A stretch of 64,000 bases of DNA, from assembly GCA_002021875.1 (NCBI GenBank), contig CP018627.1:9858001-9922000 (forward strand), given 5' to 3'. This document shows, piece by piece, positions 8,078 through 17,060 of the stretch (positions within the stretch are counted from its first letter, which is position 1; the number at the start of each line of letters is the position of its first letter). Source of the stretch: Streptomyces hygroscopicus. GTDB taxonomy: Bacteria > Actinomycetota > Actinomycetes > Streptomycetales > Streptomycetaceae. The notes beneath the pieces were generated by a model. It was not told where the DNA came from. It saw only the letters and a list, made by a program, of their open reading frames with translations, and did no database searches. Position numbers and translations under genes: made by a program.

Positions 8078-9083
8078 CCACCCGCCTCCTGCTGCTGATC
8101 GCGGGAGGGCTGGCCGCGCTGTTCGCGTCGATCGCCGTCGCCGTGACCATCGGCCCCGCCGACATCTCCACGGCCGACGTCTGGGCAGCGGTCACCGCCC
8201 ATCTCGGCCTGGGCGAGAGCACGTTGCCACCGCTGCGCGACGGCATCGTGTGGAACCTGCGCATGCCCCGCACCCTGCTCGCCGCGGTGTGCGGGGCGGG
8301 GCTGGCCCTCTGCGGGGCCGTGATGCAGTCCCTGCTGCGCAATCCGCTGGCCGACCCCTTCGTCCTCGGGGTGTCCTCCGGCGCCTCCACAGGCGCCGTC
8401 GCCGTGGTCGTCCTCGGCGTGGGCGGCGGGGCCGTGTCCCTGTCGGCGGGCGCGTTCATCGGCGCGCTGCTCTCCTTCGGCCTGGTCCTGGCGCTCAGCC
8501 ACAGCCTCGGCGGCAGCACCGACCGCGTGGTGCTGTCCGGGGTGGCCGCCATGCAACTGTTCTCCGCGCTGACCTCGTTCACCGTCCTCACCTCCGCGGA
8601 CGCCGACACCACCCGCGCCGTGCTGTTCTGGCTCCTCGGCTCGCTCACCGGCGCCGGCTGGACCGATGTGCTGCTGTGCGCCGTCGTCCTGGCCGCCGTC
8701 CTCCTGGTCTGTCTCGGACACGCCCGGACCCTGGACGCGTTCGCCTTCGGCGAGGAGGCCGCGGCAGCGCTCGGCGTCCGCGTGGCCCGCACCCGCCTCG
8801 TCCTGCTGTGCGCGACCGCGCTGCTCACCGCGACCCTGGTCAGCTCCGCCGGGGCCATCGGCTTCGTCGGCCTGGTCCTCCCGCATGCCACCCGCGCCCT
8901 CACCGGGTCCGGCCACGCCCGCCTCCTGCCGGTCACCGCACTGGCCGGAGCCATCTTCCTGGTGTGGGTGGACACCGCCGCCCGCACCGTGATCGACCCC
9001 CAGGAGGTCCCGGTGGGCGTGGTGACGTCCCTCATCGGCGTACCGGCCTTCGTCGCCGTGCTCTACCGCGGCCGGAGGAAGAC

Positions 9084-9087
<4 letters not shown>
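8074..9087 (+). CDS. ABC transporter permease, FecCD/BtuC family
   Basis: A 337-residue polytopic membrane protein of the FecCD family, with about ten transmembrane helices and the family signatures RMPRTLLAAVCGAGLALCG, LRNPLADPFVLGVSSGAS and GFVGLVLPHATR. It begins with a GTG that overlaps the stop of the binding protein (GTGA) and ends overlapping the ATPase start (ATGA), so all three subunits are translationally coupled. It would form the homodimeric transmembrane channel of the importer, with transport controlled by the upstream cobalamin riboswitch. Confidence 0.93.
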
Positions 9088-9893
<806 letters not shown>

Positions 9894-9991
9894 GCCGGTA
9901 GACGGTATCCTGCCGAGCGGTTGCATGAACGACGGCGGCTGGACGGTTCTGGCGCGCTTTACCACTAGGCGGCTCTGGAAGGATCCACCAC

Positions 9992-10678
9992 GTGAGCGAT
10001 GCCGCGGACACACCGCCCCCCGAAGGCGCCCCGATCCGGGTGCTGATCGCGGATGACCAAGCGATGGTGCGCACCGGGTTCCGGCTGATTCTCGCCTCCC
10101 AGCCCGGAATCGAGGTGGTGGGCGAGGCCGCCGATGGCTCCGAGTGCGTGGAGCTGGCCCGGCGGCACCGCCCGGATGTGTGCCTGGTCGACATCCGTAT
10201 GCCGAAACTGGACGGTCTGGAGGCGACCCGGCTGCTGGCCGGGCCCGGAGTGGCGGAGCCGCTGCGGGTCGTCGTGGTCACCACCTTCGACCAGGACGAC
10301 TACGTGCACACCGCGATCCGCAACGGCGCCTGTGGCTTCCTGCTCAAGGACGCCGGTCCCGAACTCCTGGTGGAGGCGGTGCGGTCGGCCGCGCGCGGTG
10401 GCGCGCTGGTGTCTCCCGCGATCACCGTGCGTCTGCTGCGCCAGTGGGCGAGCCGGCCCGGCGCCGCCACCGTGGCGAACCCCCTGACCGGCAGGGAGCT
10501 GGATGTCGCCCGGCTGGTGGCGGTGGGCCGGACCAATCAGGAGATCTGCGCCGAACTGCACCTGTCGCTGTCCACGGTGAAAACCCATCTGAGCAACATC
10601 CAGACCAAGCTCGCCGTCCGCAACCGCGTGGAGATCGCGGCCTGGGCCTGGGACACCGGAGCGGTGCACAACCGCTAG
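9992..10678 (+). CDS. Orphan NarL/FixJ-type response regulator
   Basis: A 228-residue two-domain regulator. The receiver has the acidic pocket IADDQ, the phosphorylation Asp in VCLVDIRMPKLDG and the switch Lys in FLLKDAG. The C-terminal LuxR HTH reads LTGRELDVARLVAVGRTN and then LSTVKTHLSNIQTKL. The start is a GTG with GGAAGGA upstream. No histidine kinase lies next to it, so its partner is elsewhere or it works without phosphorylation. It is convergent with the M1 peptidase gene. Confidence 0.92.
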   Translation: MSDAADTPPPEGAPIRVLIADDQAMVRTGFRLILASQPGIEVVGEAADGSECVELARRHRPDVCLVDIRMPKLDGLEATRLLAGPGVAEPLRVVVVTTFDQDDYVHTAIRNGACGFLLKDAGPELLVEAVRSAARGGALVSPAITVRLLRQWASRPGAATVANPLTGRELDVARLVAVGRTNQEICAELHLSLSTVKTHLSNIQTKLAVRNRVEIAAWAWDTGAVHNR

Positions 10679-10752
10679 CGCGGGCGAGCGGACGGCCCGG
10701 GCCCGTCGGGGCGTGTGCCCTTCAGGATGTGTGCCGTCAGCACGTCCGCCCG

Positions 10753-12258
10753 TCATGACGTGTGCCAGTCGGGGTGGCCGGGCATGGCCGGGAGCTTCGT
10801 GGAGTACAGCCAGGAGCGCAGAAAGGGCCCCAGGTCGCGGCCGGCGACGCGGCTTGCCAGGCGGATGAAGTCCGCGGTCCCCGCCGTGCTGTCGCGGTGC
10901 TCCGCCACCCAGGCGCGCTCGATGCGCTGGAACGTGGCCTCGCCGACCTTCTGCCGCAGCGCGTACAACACCAGAGCACCACCCTCGTAGGCGCCCCAGC
11001 CGTAGGGAGCCATGTCCTTGGGCGTGAAGGCGCCGAGGCGGGGATCGGCGACCGGCCCCTGCTTGCGCAGTTGGGCGGTGGCGTCCCGGTACGCGCTCTT
11101 CATGGCGTCGGCCGGATCGGTGCCGTGCGCCTCCTGGCTCCACAGGCCCTGGTAATAGACGGCGTGGCCCTCGTTGAGCCACAGATCGCTCCACCGGCGG
11201 GGCGAGACGCTGTTGCCGAAGTACTCGTGGGAGATCTCGTGCGCGACGATCGTGTCCGAGCCGTTGGCCTCCATACCCTCCTTGGTGAGCTCCTCCGTGG
11301 CGAGCAGGGTCAGGGACTGCGTCTCGAGCTCACCGCCCAGCGGCGTGGCGTAGATGCCGTACGTCCGCAGCGGGAACGGGCCCAGCCGTCGGGTCAGGAA
11401 ACGCAGCGCCTTGGGCACGACCGTGTCGAGCTGCGGCATGAGGTCGTTGACTTGGCCGGTGGGCAGGGCGTGGCGCAGCTTGATCCCGTCCGGTCCCCGC
11501 CGCTTGACCACGGTGAAGTGGCCGACGCCGATCTGGATCAGTTCGGGCGCCAGCTTGTGGCGGCTCTCGAACCGGCGGACGGTATACACCCCTTCGCGCC
11601 GGGTGGCGGTGAGTTCGCCGTTCGCGATGGCGTTCACACGCGAGGGTGCGGCGATGGTGATGGTGGTAGGCGCCTTCTGGGCCGGATGGTCGGCGAACGC
11701 CGCGATCCGATGTGCGCCCGAGGGCTGGTTGATGGTCTGGACGACCCCCTTCGCCCGCACCATCCCGATCGCCGAGGTGCCGAGCTTCTGGGCCTCCTCA
11801 GGGCCCGCCACGGGCGCGTGCACCGTGACCTCCACCGAGAACCCCCGGCCGTCGGGCACCGGGTCCGCGGGAGTCACGCGCAGCTCCTGACCGGTGCGGG
11901 TCCAGGTCGCCTCGCGGCCGTCGACCGTCACCGAACGGACCGTGGTACCGGTCAGGTCGAGGTCGAAACGGGACAGGGCGTGGGTGGCCCGGCCGCGTAG
12001 CGTGGTGGTCGCGGTGTACGTCTTGAGGTCCTCGGCGAAGCGCAGCGCCAGGTCGGTATGGCGCACGGTGTAGCCCCCGTTGCCGAGTCCGGGATGCAGC
12101 GTGTCCCCGATTCCGGCGGCTCCGGGCGTGGGGGCGGTACGGGTGCCGCTCTGGGCGGACGTCGCGTCGGGGGTGCAGCCGGCCACGCCCGTCAGGGCGG
12201 TGGCCAGCGCCGTGACGATCCACGGCGTGAGGTTCGAGTGTCGTGTGTGACGAGCCAT
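10753..12258 (-). CDS. M1-family metallopeptidase, lipoprotein
   Basis: A 501-residue protein. An N-terminal signal with lipobox GVAGC (Cys28) anchors it to the outer face of the membrane. An aminopeptidase-N-like beta domain (about 60-260) precedes the gluzincin domain with zinc ligands in HEISHEYFGN (HExxH) and the third ligand Glu in LWLNEGHAVYYQ. The GGELETQSLTLL segment corresponds to the family's exopeptidase-type motif. It probably trims peptides outside the cell. It is divergent from the conserved unknown at 12420, with a strong inverted repeat between them. Confidence 0.9.
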   Translation of the reverse strand: MARHTRHSNLTPWIVTALATALTGVAGCTPDATSAQSGTRTAPTPGAAGIGDTLHPGLGNGGYTVRHTDLALRFAEDLKTYTATTTLRGRATHALSRFDLDLTGTTVRSVTVDGREATWTRTGQELRVTPADPVPDGRGFSVEVTVHAPVAGPEEAQKLGTSAIGMVRAKGVVQTINQPSGAHRIAAFADHPAQKAPTTITIAAPSRVNAIANGELTATRREGVYTVRRFESRHKLAPELIQIGVGHFTVVKRRGPDGIKLRHALPTGQVNDLMPQLDTVVPKALRFLTRRLGPFPLRTYGIYATPLGGELETQSLTLLATEELTKEGMEANGSDTIVAHEISHEYFGNSVSPRRWSDLWLNEGHAVYYQGLWSQEAHGTDPADAMKSAYRDATAQLRKQGPVADPRLGAFTPKDMAPYGWGAYEGGALVLYALRQKVGEATFQRIERAWVAEHRDSTAGTADFIRLASRVAGRDLGPFLRSWLYSTKLPAMPGHPDWHTS

Positions 12259-12372
12259 GAGCCGAGGGTGGCCCGCGGGGCAACCGTCGTGGATCCACCG
12301 GATAGCGGGTTCATGGCCACCGGCATCGGCCGAAAGAACGACCGGCGTGCGGCAGGGCTTGTGGGGCATGAC

Positions 12373-12400
12373 GACACCTGCTAATCATTTAACAGGTGTC
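12373..12400. promoter_or_regulatory. Operator-like inverted repeat
   Basis: GACACCTGCTAA-tcat-TTAACAGGTGTC: 12-bp arms with one mismatch around a 4-bp centre. It is AT-rich in the middle against a GC-rich background. It lies 20 bp upstream of the start of the conserved unknown at 12420 and about 115 bp upstream of the divergent M1 peptidase. Its size and symmetry suit a dimeric TetR-, GntR- or MarR-type repressor; no dedicated regulator is adjacent except the CGNR gene at 12970. Confidence 0.6.
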
Positions 12401-12419
12401 GAAAGGAGAGGGGCGGGTC

Positions 12420-12905
12420 ATGAGCGTGCGGCAGGGATCGGTCGTCCTTCGGCAGCCGCACCGTCCTCGGGCCATCAGCTTCCTCGGCCTGGAGACGATC
12501 GGCGGATGGGCCGTGAAGGTGTACGGCATCAGCGCGGCGGCCGATGTGCCACGCCCCGCGCTGGTGGCCGCGACCGTGGAAACCGCGGCCTCGCTGCTGC
12601 CGAGCCCCGCTCGGACGGACAGCCGCTATGGCATCGGGTTCGCCATCGCGCACGACGCGGCCGACTACTGCTTCGCGCTGGTGGACTGGTGGCACGGTGA
12701 GCACGAGATTCATCAGCGACTGTTCTCGGCGCCCCGGGAGCGGCCGGATGCGCTGAGTCCGCATCCGGGTGAGGCCATCGGCTGCGTCTGGGAGTTGGCC
12801 GTCACCGACTTCGAGCGCCGGGCATGGTTGCGCCATGTGCTGGCCAACCCCGAGGGCCCGGACCCGGATGCCTATCTCAACGCACACTTCACAGGGAGGG
12901 TGTAG
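12420..12905 (+). CDS. Conserved hypothetical protein
   Basis: A 161-residue soluble protein with no signal or membrane segment. The ATG at 12420 has an AAAGGAGAGG ribosome site. Patterns such as GGWAVKVYGISAAAD, YGIGFAIAHDAADY and FALVDWWHGEHEIHQRLF recall a widespread actinobacterial family of unknown function that I know only as hypothetical. The conserved Trp, His and Asp residues suggest a small ligand-binding or enzymatic fold, but I cannot assign one. It is preceded by a marked inverted repeat and followed after 64 bp by the CGNR regulator. Confidence 0.78.
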   Translation: MSVRQGSVVLRQPHRPRAISFLGLETIGGWAVKVYGISAAADVPRPALVAATVETAASLLPSPARTDSRYGIGFAIAHDAADYCFALVDWWHGEHEIHQRLFSAPRERPDALSPHPGEAIGCVWELAVTDFERRAWLRHVLANPEGPDPDAYLNAHFTGRV

Positions 12906-12969
12906 CCATGGGGATGCCACTGGAGCGGCTGGATGTCTGAGTTCGACGGCGATCGGATCCGGGTGAAGG

Positions 12970-13587
12970 ATGCCTGCCGGCGGGTCCGCGGAGACATCGG
13001 TCGTGTTGCCGCCGACTAGGGCCGAGGACGTCGACGGCCTCCCCGACGGCATCGCGCTGCTCCATCACTTCGCCAACACCGAGGACCTCCGCGGATTCGT
13101 CGCGCACGGCCGGCGCCTTACGGCTCACGACGATCTCACCACGCCCGGAGATCTGGAACGCTGGCTGCGGGAGCATGGCCTCCTCGACGGCGACACCCCG
13201 GACACCAGGGCTCACCAGGGCCACCTGACCAGAGCCCTCGCCCTGCGCGCAGCCCTGCGTGCCGCGCTGCGCCAGGGTGGCGAGGACGGCCAGGACGGCG
13301 CCGCCGCCCCGGTCGGCTACTCCTTCGACGTCACACTGACCGCGGCTCACGGCGCCCGGCTGACCATCTCCGCCGACCCCGTGCACACCGCCCTCGCGCA
13401 CCTCGTGATGGCCGCCCTGACCGCCACGGCGAACGGGACCTGGCACCGGCTCAGGATGTGCCCCGCCCCCGATTGCCAGTGGGTCTTCTACGACAACTCC
13501 CGCCCGGGCCGCGCCAAATGGTGCTCGCCGCAGTTGTGCGGCAACCGCGCGAAGACACAGACCTACCGCCGCCGCCGATCGGGCTGA
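12970..13587 (+). CDS. CGNR zinc-finger regulator (ABATE domain)
   Basis: About 205 residues. The N-terminal ABATE-like region reads LLHHFANTEDLRGF and RAALRAAL. The C-terminal CGNR zinc finger has CPAPDCQWVFYDNS and WCSPQLCGNRAK, with four cysteines to bind zinc and a basic tail for DNA contact. The family is a set of actinobacterial and proteobacterial transcription factors with stress-related ligand sensing. The start is uncertain: ATG 12970 begins the frame, but the GTG at 13003 has a better spaced GGAGA. It could control the operator at 12373 (inference). Confidence 0.85.
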   Translation: MPAGGSAETSVVLPPTRAEDVDGLPDGIALLHHFANTEDLRGFVAHGRRLTAHDDLTTPGDLERWLREHGLLDGDTPDTRAHQGHLTRALALRAALRAALRQGGEDGQDGAAAPVGYSFDVTLTAAHGARLTISADPVHTALAHLVMAALTATANGTWHRLRMCPAPDCQWVFYDNSRPGRAKWCSPQLCGNRAKTQTYRRRRSG

Positions 13588-13735
13588 ACCAAGCCGTAGT
13601 CACGCTGTGCCGTACGCCGAGGAGGCGCCACGCGCGTCCGGCGCGGCACGCTCCCCGCACAGGGCTCTGCCGTCGGCCTGGTCCCGTGTGCTCCGCATCA
13701 CGGAAACGTCCCCTGTGCTGCGGACAGTTCACGGT

Positions 13736-14190
13736 ATGACGCACACTCCCACGGCCTCCCGCCCCCGGCGGGACACGGCGCCGGGCCAACGGGCCACGGG
13801 GCCGGCGCGGCGCCCGCGCGGCCACCACGTATCCCGCTCCGCCGGCCGTACGCCGAAGACCGCGCTCCGGCGCGACATCCAGGGGCTGCGCGGGCTGGCC
13901 GTCACCCTGGTCGTGCTCGCGCACGCGGGAGTCCCGTACGTCACCGGCGGATACGCCGGGGTCGATGTCTTCTTCGTGATCTCCGGATTCCTCATCACAG
14001 CGGGCCTGCTCAAGGAGGCCGAACACACCGGATCGCTGTCCCTGCGGCGCTTCTACGCCCGGCGCGCGGTGCGCATCCTCCCGCTCGCGACCCTGGTCGC
14101 GCTGGTCACCATGGCGGGCTGCCGGATCTTCGCCTCGAAGATCCGCTACACCGAGTTCATGCACGACGCGCTGGCCGGCGCCCTGTTCAG
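13736..14190 (+). pseudogene. Acyltransferase-3 (OafA/YrhL-like), truncated remnant
   Basis: Only the first 150 residues remain. They carry the start of an integral-membrane O-acyltransferase: RRDIQGLRGLAVTLVVLAH, FFVISGFLITAGLL, and SLRRFYARRAVRILPLA. Full-length members have about 10-11 membrane helices and 380-700 residues. The frame runs into a partial MITE-like repeat at about 14187 and then an IS4 element, and no downstream half is present on the other side (15781 starts an unrelated gene). The gene was therefore lost by deletion linked to the mobile elements. The ATG at 13736 lies in a normal position. Confidence 0.85.
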
Positions 14191-14301
14191 CGGCTGCCGC
14201 CGCGGGGCCCGCGGCGTCTGGTGCAGGGGGCACCTCCCAGCGGTAGCTGGGGGCGCCGTGCCAGGCGTCGCGGGCCCGCGAAGATCCACCGGACAGGGCC
14301 T
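14187..14301 (-). mobile_element. MITE-like repeat, partial copy (lacks one end)
   Basis: This 115-bp stretch is nearly identical, in the opposite orientation, to the inner and one terminal part of the complete element at 57734-57882. Differences seen are single bases near 14214 and 14289. The terminal inverted repeat is present at the right (GAAGATCCACCGGACAGGGCCT) but the left 35 bp are missing, and the acyltransferase remnant joins at that point. The IS4 element then inserted right at its outer end. Confidence 0.85.
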
Positions 14302-14306
14302 AAGTG
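14297..14306 (+). repeat. Target-site duplication, left copy
   Basis: GGCCTAAGTG, repeated exactly at 15771-15780 on the other side of the IS4 element. The first four bases belong to the terminal repeat of the MITE-like element, so the IS landed on the MITE border. Confidence 0.95.
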
Positions 14307-15770
14307 CAATGCCGTTGTTTTAAGGCCTTGGGCGTGGGTTCCTGGGTAGTGGACCCAGGGGGTGGTTCGGGTGTCTGCGCGTGTGTCTGAGTTATCGGGC
14401 CTGGGGTTGTTGACCTGGGTGTATCCACCGGGGTTGGTGGATCGGGTGGTCGCGGCTTGCGGGTGTGCGGAGCAACGCAGACGGCTGCTTCCCGCGCGGC
14501 TGGTGGTGTACTTCGTGCTGGGGCTGGCGTTGTTCTCTCCGGCTCCGTATCTGGAAGTGATGCGGCACCTGGTGGAGGGGCTGCGGGGCCAGGGGCTGCT
14601 GGGCGGCTGGCATGTACCGGCGAAGTCCTCGCTGTTTCGGGCCCGGCAGCGGCTGGGCTGTGAGCCGTTGCGGGTGCTGTTCGCCTCGACCGCCAAGCCG
14701 ATGGCCACCGAGGCGACACCCGGCGCGTTCTGGCGGGGGTTGCGGCTGCTGGCGGTGGACGGGACCTGCTGGGACGTGGCGGACAGCGAAGCCAACGAGG
14801 CCGCGTTCGGGCGTCCGGGCAACGGCCGCGGGCCGGGCAAGAGCGCGTTCCCGCAGGTGCGGATGGCTGCGTTGGTGGAGGTGGGCAGCCATGCGGTGCT
14901 GGACGCGGAACTCGCCGGCTGCCGCACCGGGGAAGTCACTCTGGCCGGCCGCCTGCCACGGTCGCTCGGCCCGGGCCAGCTCGTCCTGGCCGACCGTGAG
15001 TTCCTCGGTGTCCCGTTGTGGCAGGCCTTCACCGCCACTGGCGCCGATCTGCTGTGGCGAGTGCCCGCCAACCGCGTCCTGCCGGTCCTCAAGCAGTTCC
15101 GGGACGGGTCATGGCTCTCACAGATCCGGGCAAGCAGCGGCCCTGCCCGGCATGAGCCGGTCACCGTCCGGGTTCTGGCCTACCAGCTCAAGGGCCAGGG
15201 CGGTGAGGGTGCCGCTGACGGTTACCGGCTGGTCACCACCCTGCTGGATGCCCGACGCCATCCGGCCCGGCAGCTGGCCGCGCTCTACTGCGAACGCTGG
15301 GAGGTCGAGTCCGTCTTCGCCGAGATCAAGACCCATCAGCGCGGCGCCCGCGTCGTACTGAGCAGCAAGACCCCTGATGGTGTCCGTCAGCAGATCTGGG
15401 CACACCTGCTGGTCCACCACGCCCTGCGTGAGCTCATGCTGAGAACGGCCGCCACCCGTGGTCTGGACCCCGATCGGGTCTCCTTCACCGAGACCCTGCG
15501 CTCTGCCCGGCGCAGCGTGACCGTTACACCGGGCAGCTTTTCCCCCTGACCTGCTGGTCAGGGCCTTGGTGATGCTCGAGCAGGACCTCTTGGAACGACT
15601 CCTGCCCGCCAGACGCCTGCGCAGCCGGCCCCGAGCCGTGAAACGCAAGATGTCCAGTTACCAGCTCAAGCGAGCTGAACACCGTCTCTGGCCGCAACCG
15701 ACCCGCACCGGCACGCAAGCCATCCTCATCACAAGACCCCAACGCGCAGGCCCGTAATGCAACGGCATTG
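14307..15770 (+). mobile_element. IS4-family insertion sequence, complete (1464 bp)
   Basis: The element starts CAATGCCGTTG (14307) and ends CAACGGCATTG (15770), which are inverted repeats perfect for 11 bp and partly matched for about ten more. Both flanks carry the 10-bp direct repeat GGCCTAAGTG (14297-14306 and 15771-15780), the target duplication expected for IS4-type elements. It contains one transposase frame, interrupted near the 3' end. Perfect target repeats imply a recent insertion. Confidence 0.96.
14362..15757 (+). pseudogene. IS4-family transposase, frameshifted near the C-terminus (or +1 programmed)
   Basis: The main frame (14362-15549, 395 residues, GTG start) is a DDE transposase: first Asp in LLAVDGT (D133), second Asp in LVLADREF (D211), and the IS4 signature Y309-x2-R312-x3-E316-x6-K323 within ALYCERWEVESVF. 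The frame stops at TGA 15547, directly after GSFSP. The family's usual C-terminus (DLLVRALVMLEQDLLERLLP, RAVKRKMSSYQLKRAEHR, WPQPTR) continues in the next frame from 15548 to 15757. A single +1 shift at the CCC-TGA-C junction would rejoin them. It may be a disabling indel in a T4C5 run, a sequencing slip, or programmed frameshifting. Confidence 0.88.
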
Positions 15771-15780
15771 GGCCTAAGTG
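15771..15780 (+). repeat. Target-site duplication, right copy
   Basis: GGCCTAAGTG, identical to 14297-14306, directly after the right inverted repeat of the IS4 element. Confidence 0.95.
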
Positions 15781-15828
15781 CCCAGCGTGTCGGCGGAGGG
15801 GCGTGGCGCGGCTTGTAGGGTACGTGCC

Positions 15829-17004
15829 ATGCCGGATGCCCCGCCCCGCCCCGAGCCGTTCACCCCGCAGACCGCACCCGCGGCGCTCGAGGACCTCCGC
15901 GCGCGGCTTCGCGCGACCCGCTGGCCGGACGCGCCCGAGGACGCCGGGTGGTCGCTCGGGACCGACCTCGACTACCTCCGCGAACTCGTCGCCTACTGGG
16001 CGGAGGAGTTCGACTGGCCGGCGCAGGAGGCGGCGCTCGCCCGGCTGCCCCGCTTCCGCGTCCGGCTCGGCGGCCTCGGGATCCACTTCGCCCACGTCCG
16101 GGCCGCCGCCCCGGCCGGGCCCGCCCTGCCGCTGGTCCTCAGCCACGGCTGGCCGGACTCGTTCTGGCGCTATGCGAAGGTCATTCCGCTGCTCACCGAC
16201 CCGGGCGCGCACGGCGCCGACCCCGCCGACGCGTTCGACGTGGTCGTCCCCGACATTCCGGGCTACGGCTTCTCCGACCGGCCCACCGGGGCGCCGCTGA
16301 ACTCCATCGCCGTCGCCGGGCTGTGGGCCGAGCTCATGGACGTCCTCGGCTATGAGCGGTTCGGCGCGGCAGGCGGGGACATCGGCAGCCATGTGAGCCG
16401 CTACCTCGCCCTCGACCACCCCGACCGGGTGGTGGCCGTGCACCGCATGGACGGCGGCCTGCCCGTCTTCACCGGCGACCCGGCGGACCTCGCGCCCGAG
16501 GAGCGCGCCTGGTTCGAGGAGGTCGCGGCCTGGGGCGCGGCGGAGGGCGCCTACGCCGCCATGCACCGCACCAAGCCGCAGACCGCCGCCTTCGGGCTCA
16601 CCGACTCACCGGTCGGGCTCGCCGCGTGGATCGTCGAGAAGCTCCGTTCGTGGAGCGACTGCGACGGTGATATCGAGCGGTGCTTCACCAAGGACGAGAT
16701 CCTCACGAACGTCACGCTGTACTGGCTCACGGGCACGATCGGCTCGTCGATGCGCATGTACCACGCCAACGCCGCGATCCCGCCCGAACAGCACGCCCGC
16801 CGGGTCGAGGTGCCGTCCGGCTTCTCGCTCTTCCGCGGCGACATCGTCCGCCCGCCGCGGGAGTGGCTGGAGCGCATGACGAACGTCGTGCGGGTGACCG
16901 AGCCCGAGCGCGGCGGACACTTCGCGCCGTTCGAGGAGCCCGAGCTCTACGCGGGGGAGCTGCGCGCCTTCTTCCGCCCCTACCGGGCGGCGGCGACGGA
17001 CTGA
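15829..17004 (+). CDS. Epoxide hydrolase (EHN-type alpha/beta hydrolase)
   Basis: A 391-residue protein with the N-terminal EHN domain (ALEDLRARLRATRWP, LGTDLDYLRELVAYW, FDWPAQEAALARLPRF) and an alpha/beta-hydrolase core. The oxyanion motif is HGWPDSFW, the nucleophile Asp is in GGDIGS, and the catalytic His is in RGGHFAPFEEPE. This matches microsomal-type epoxide hydrolases, which open epoxides to diols. It starts 49 bp after the IS target repeat, so the IS may have altered its upstream region. It converges on the aryl-CoA operon on the other strand. Confidence 0.92.
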   Translation: MPDAPPRPEPFTPQTAPAALEDLRARLRATRWPDAPEDAGWSLGTDLDYLRELVAYWAEEFDWPAQEAALARLPRFRVRLGGLGIHFAHVRAAAPAGPALPLVLSHGWPDSFWRYAKVIPLLTDPGAHGADPADAFDVVVPDIPGYGFSDRPTGAPLNSIAVAGLWAELMDVLGYERFGAAGGDIGSHVSRYLALDHPDRVVAVHRMDGGLPVFTGDPADLAPEERAWFEEVAAWGAAEGAYAAMHRTKPQTAAFGLTDSPVGLAAWIVEKLRSWSDCDGDIERCFTKDEILTNVTLYWLTGTIGSSMRMYHANAAIPPEQHARRVEVPSGFSLFRGDIVRPPREWLERMTNVVRVTEPERGGHFAPFEEPELYAGELRAFFRPYRAAATD

Positions 17005-17060
17005 GCCCGGATTCCGCCGCCGCGCCCGGCCCCGCCACGCGTCAGGAGACACGCCACGCG

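Noticed and set aside
12907..12939. Ten-codon open frame with a GGGAGGG site between 12905 and 12970
   Set aside because: Too short to support as a gene; no conservation signal can be judged from one sequence.
14187..14301. Possible CRISPR-like or regulatory RNA repeat
   Set aside because: There is only one partial copy here and a full copy far away with terminal inverted repeats, which fits a MITE; no repeat-spacer array exists in the window.
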